Positions 5,487 to 6,504 of a stretch of 6,504 bases of DNA are shown here, piece by piece (position 1 is the stretch's first letter; each line of letters starts with the position of its first letter). Where the stretch lies: the NCBI GenBank assembly GCA_035529435.1, contig DATKWS010000182.1, positions 1 through 6,504 on the forward strand, given 5' to 3'. This stretch comes from DATKWS01 sp035529435 (lineage in GTDB: Bacteria > Krumholzibacteriota > Krumholzibacteriia > Krumholzibacteriales > Krumholzibacteriaceae). The notes below the pieces were generated by a model. That model saw only the letters and a list, made by a program, of their open reading frames with translations. It was not told the DNA's origin and made no database searches. A program made the translations under genes and the position numbers.

Positions 5487-6504
5487 AGCGTGTCGTTGTA
5501 ACCGGCGTCACGGCGGCCGCCGCCCTTGCGGCGATTGCGCTCTGTATCGTGCCGGGATGTACCGAGAGGGGTTCCGCCTCGGACCTCTACGTGCTCGAGG
5601 AGCTGGAAACGGCGTCCCGGCTGGTCAATCCGGAGGAACGCGTGGGGCGGCTCGGGATATTCACCGGGAACCATTCCCGGCACCCGTACCGCATGCTCGG
5701 GTACCGGCGGTTGTTCGAGACGCTGGCCGGGGATATAGGCGACCGGGACCGGGCCACATCGTACCTCGACGGGGTGCTGGCCGCGGAGAAAGAGGAAAAG
5801 GTGCGGGGGGAGCTGTGGTATGCGCGATTCGCCTACCTGTGGGATGCCGACCGCGCGGCCGCCGTCGAACTGGCGGAGGATCTCTGCGCCGGGTCGGAGC
5901 ATTATTACCGGCTCTTCTTCTACCTCGCGCTGTACCTGATGGATGACGAGGAGCAGGCCGGCCTGGCGGAGCGATGTTTTGTCAAGGCCGGCGGGCTGGC
6001 GCCCTCCGGACCGGAGAGGGACCAGGTGCTCGGCGAGTACGGAGTGTTTCTCGAGGGCGTGGGGCGGACGGACGAGGCGCTCGCGTTCCTCCAAAAAGCG
6101 GCGGCGTATCCGTTCGCCCGCGAGACGCTCGGCCGCATCCTGTGGGATCGCGATGAGCGGGAGGCGGCGATCGATGCCTACCTGCACCTCGTCGCGCGGG
6201 TCCCCGGAGCGCGCGGGCGGATCTGCCTCGACAGCCTCTACGCGATCGTCTATCCCGGCGCGGGGGACCTCGACGAGCGGATCATGGAGCGCCGCATGGC
6301 GGATGAGATGACCGTTCCCGACGCGCACTTCGTCGATATCGAGGGGCGCGCGTACCGGCTCGGGCGTTTCCGTGGAACGCCGCTCGCGCTCTTCGTCTTC
6401 AGCCCCACCTGACCGCCCTGCGTTGCGGAGTTTCCGCAACTCGTCGCGATGAAACAGGGGGAATCATCGCTCCCCTTCAATGCGCTCATACTCGAGGTCA
6501 AGGG
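5483..6504 (+). CDS. Lipoprotein selenoprotein: helical-repeat protein with a C-terminal UxxC redoxin domain (partial, runs off the right edge)
   Basis: With TGA 6410-6412 read as selenocysteine, the frame stays open from ATG 5483 to the window end (340 codons). Residues 1-25 are a lipoprotein signal (basic MKR, alanine-rich core, lipobox VPGC) with lipidated Cys26. Thr27 gives no inner-membrane retention signal, so an outer-membrane or otherwise exported location is likely. Residues about 35-260 are helical and TPR-like, for example GRTDEALAFLQKAAAYP and EREAAIDAYLHLV. From residue 277, VPDAHFVDIEGRAYRLGRFRG is the usual start of a TlpA/AhpC-type redoxin domain, continuing to LFVFSPT-U310-PPC313-VAEFPQL. 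A cysteine codon in place of TGA would give the ordinary CPPC active site. The TGA is followed by a SECIS-like hairpin. UGA is not reassigned generally, since both glycosyltransferase genes in this operon end in TGA. The alternative is a nonsense mutation. A thiol-redox role outside the cytoplasm is inferred, and its link to glycan genes is unexplained. Confidence 0.82.
6410..6412 (+). other. In-frame TGA read as selenocysteine (U310)
   Basis: The codon sits exactly at the N-terminal redox position of a thioredoxin-like CxxC motif (FSPT-U-PPC). TGC or TGT would encode the ordinary cysteine form. The 30 codons after it contain no stop and read as redoxin-like sequence. Most sequence-predicted redox selenoproteins carry Sec at this position. 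Confidence 0.8.
6422..6440 (+). promoter_or_regulatory. Bacterial SECIS element candidate
   Basis: GTTGCGGA-GTT-TCCGCAAC forms a perfect 8-bp stem with a 3-nt loop starting with G. The stem begins 9 nt after the TGA, and 17 nt separate the TGA from the loop. Bacterial SECIS elements lie in the coding region just after UGA, with a short apical loop carrying G among its first bases, and bind SelB. The stem overlaps codons VAEFPQ, so it has formed within coding constraint. Only the fold is seen; SelB recognition is inferred. Confidence 0.75.

Noticed and set aside
6410..6412. TGA as the true end of a 309-residue lipoprotein
   Set aside because: The cut would fall in the redoxin active site. The next codons continue the domain (PPCVAEFPQL), and a SECIS-like hairpin follows.
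6410..6412. Genome-wide reassignment of UGA
   Set aside because: Two genes in the same operon end in TGA (3138-3140 and 5484-5486), exactly at overlapping starts of the next genes, so UGA still works as a stop.
5321..6439. Reverse-strand open frame of 372 codons opposite the lipoprotein gene
   Set aside because: Composition is typical of a shadow frame, with no motif. The plus strand has the signal peptide, repeat region and redoxin motif.
1..6504. CRISPR arrays, tRNA or rRNA genes, insertion sequences
   Set aside because: No spaced repeats, clover-leaf sequence, rRNA-like blocks, transposase motifs or terminal inverted repeats were seen on either strand.

Overview
The window carries two divergent transcription units from a GC-rich bacterium. 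The left one (1-1708, minus strand) is a single large gene that runs off the left edge. The right one (1926-6504, plus strand) is a tightly packed four-gene operon that runs off the right edge. The lineage cannot be fixed from the sequence. The lipobox protein, the GT-B glycosyltransferases and the probable use of selenocysteine suggest a Gram-negative-type bacterium, possibly from an uncultured phylum.

Left unit: a KAP-family P-loop NTPase with clear Walker A, DDLDR Walker B and KAP signature motifs. After a polar linker it enters the first residues of a formylglycine-generating-enzyme/sulfatase-modifying (C-type-lectin fold) domain. This is an accessory, conflict-type architecture. Its base composition looks less GC-rich than the operon on the right. 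The gap (1709-1925) holds two palindromes placed over a possible promoter for the NTPase gene, and a good sigma70-like promoter facing the operon.

Right unit: GT4 glycosyltransferase, DegT/DnrJ/EryC1/StrS sugar aminotransferase, second GT4 glycosyltransferase (TuaH-like), then a lipoprotein. The junctions are TGATG, a 31-nt gap, and ATGA, so the genes are probably co-transcribed and partly translationally coupled. The first three genes look like part of a surface polysaccharide or glycoconjugate pathway that makes and transfers an amino sugar.

The most notable feature is at the right edge. The lipoprotein reading frame meets a TGA at 6410-6412, where a redoxin active site should be. Reading through gives FSPT-U-PPC-VAEFPQL, a UxxC version of the thioredoxin-like CxxC. 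The frame then stays open to the window end. A perfect 8-bp stem with a GTT loop starts 9 nt after the TGA, as expected for a bacterial SECIS element. I therefore call this a selenoprotein: a TPR-like, lipid-anchored redoxin that standard annotation would cut at residue 309.
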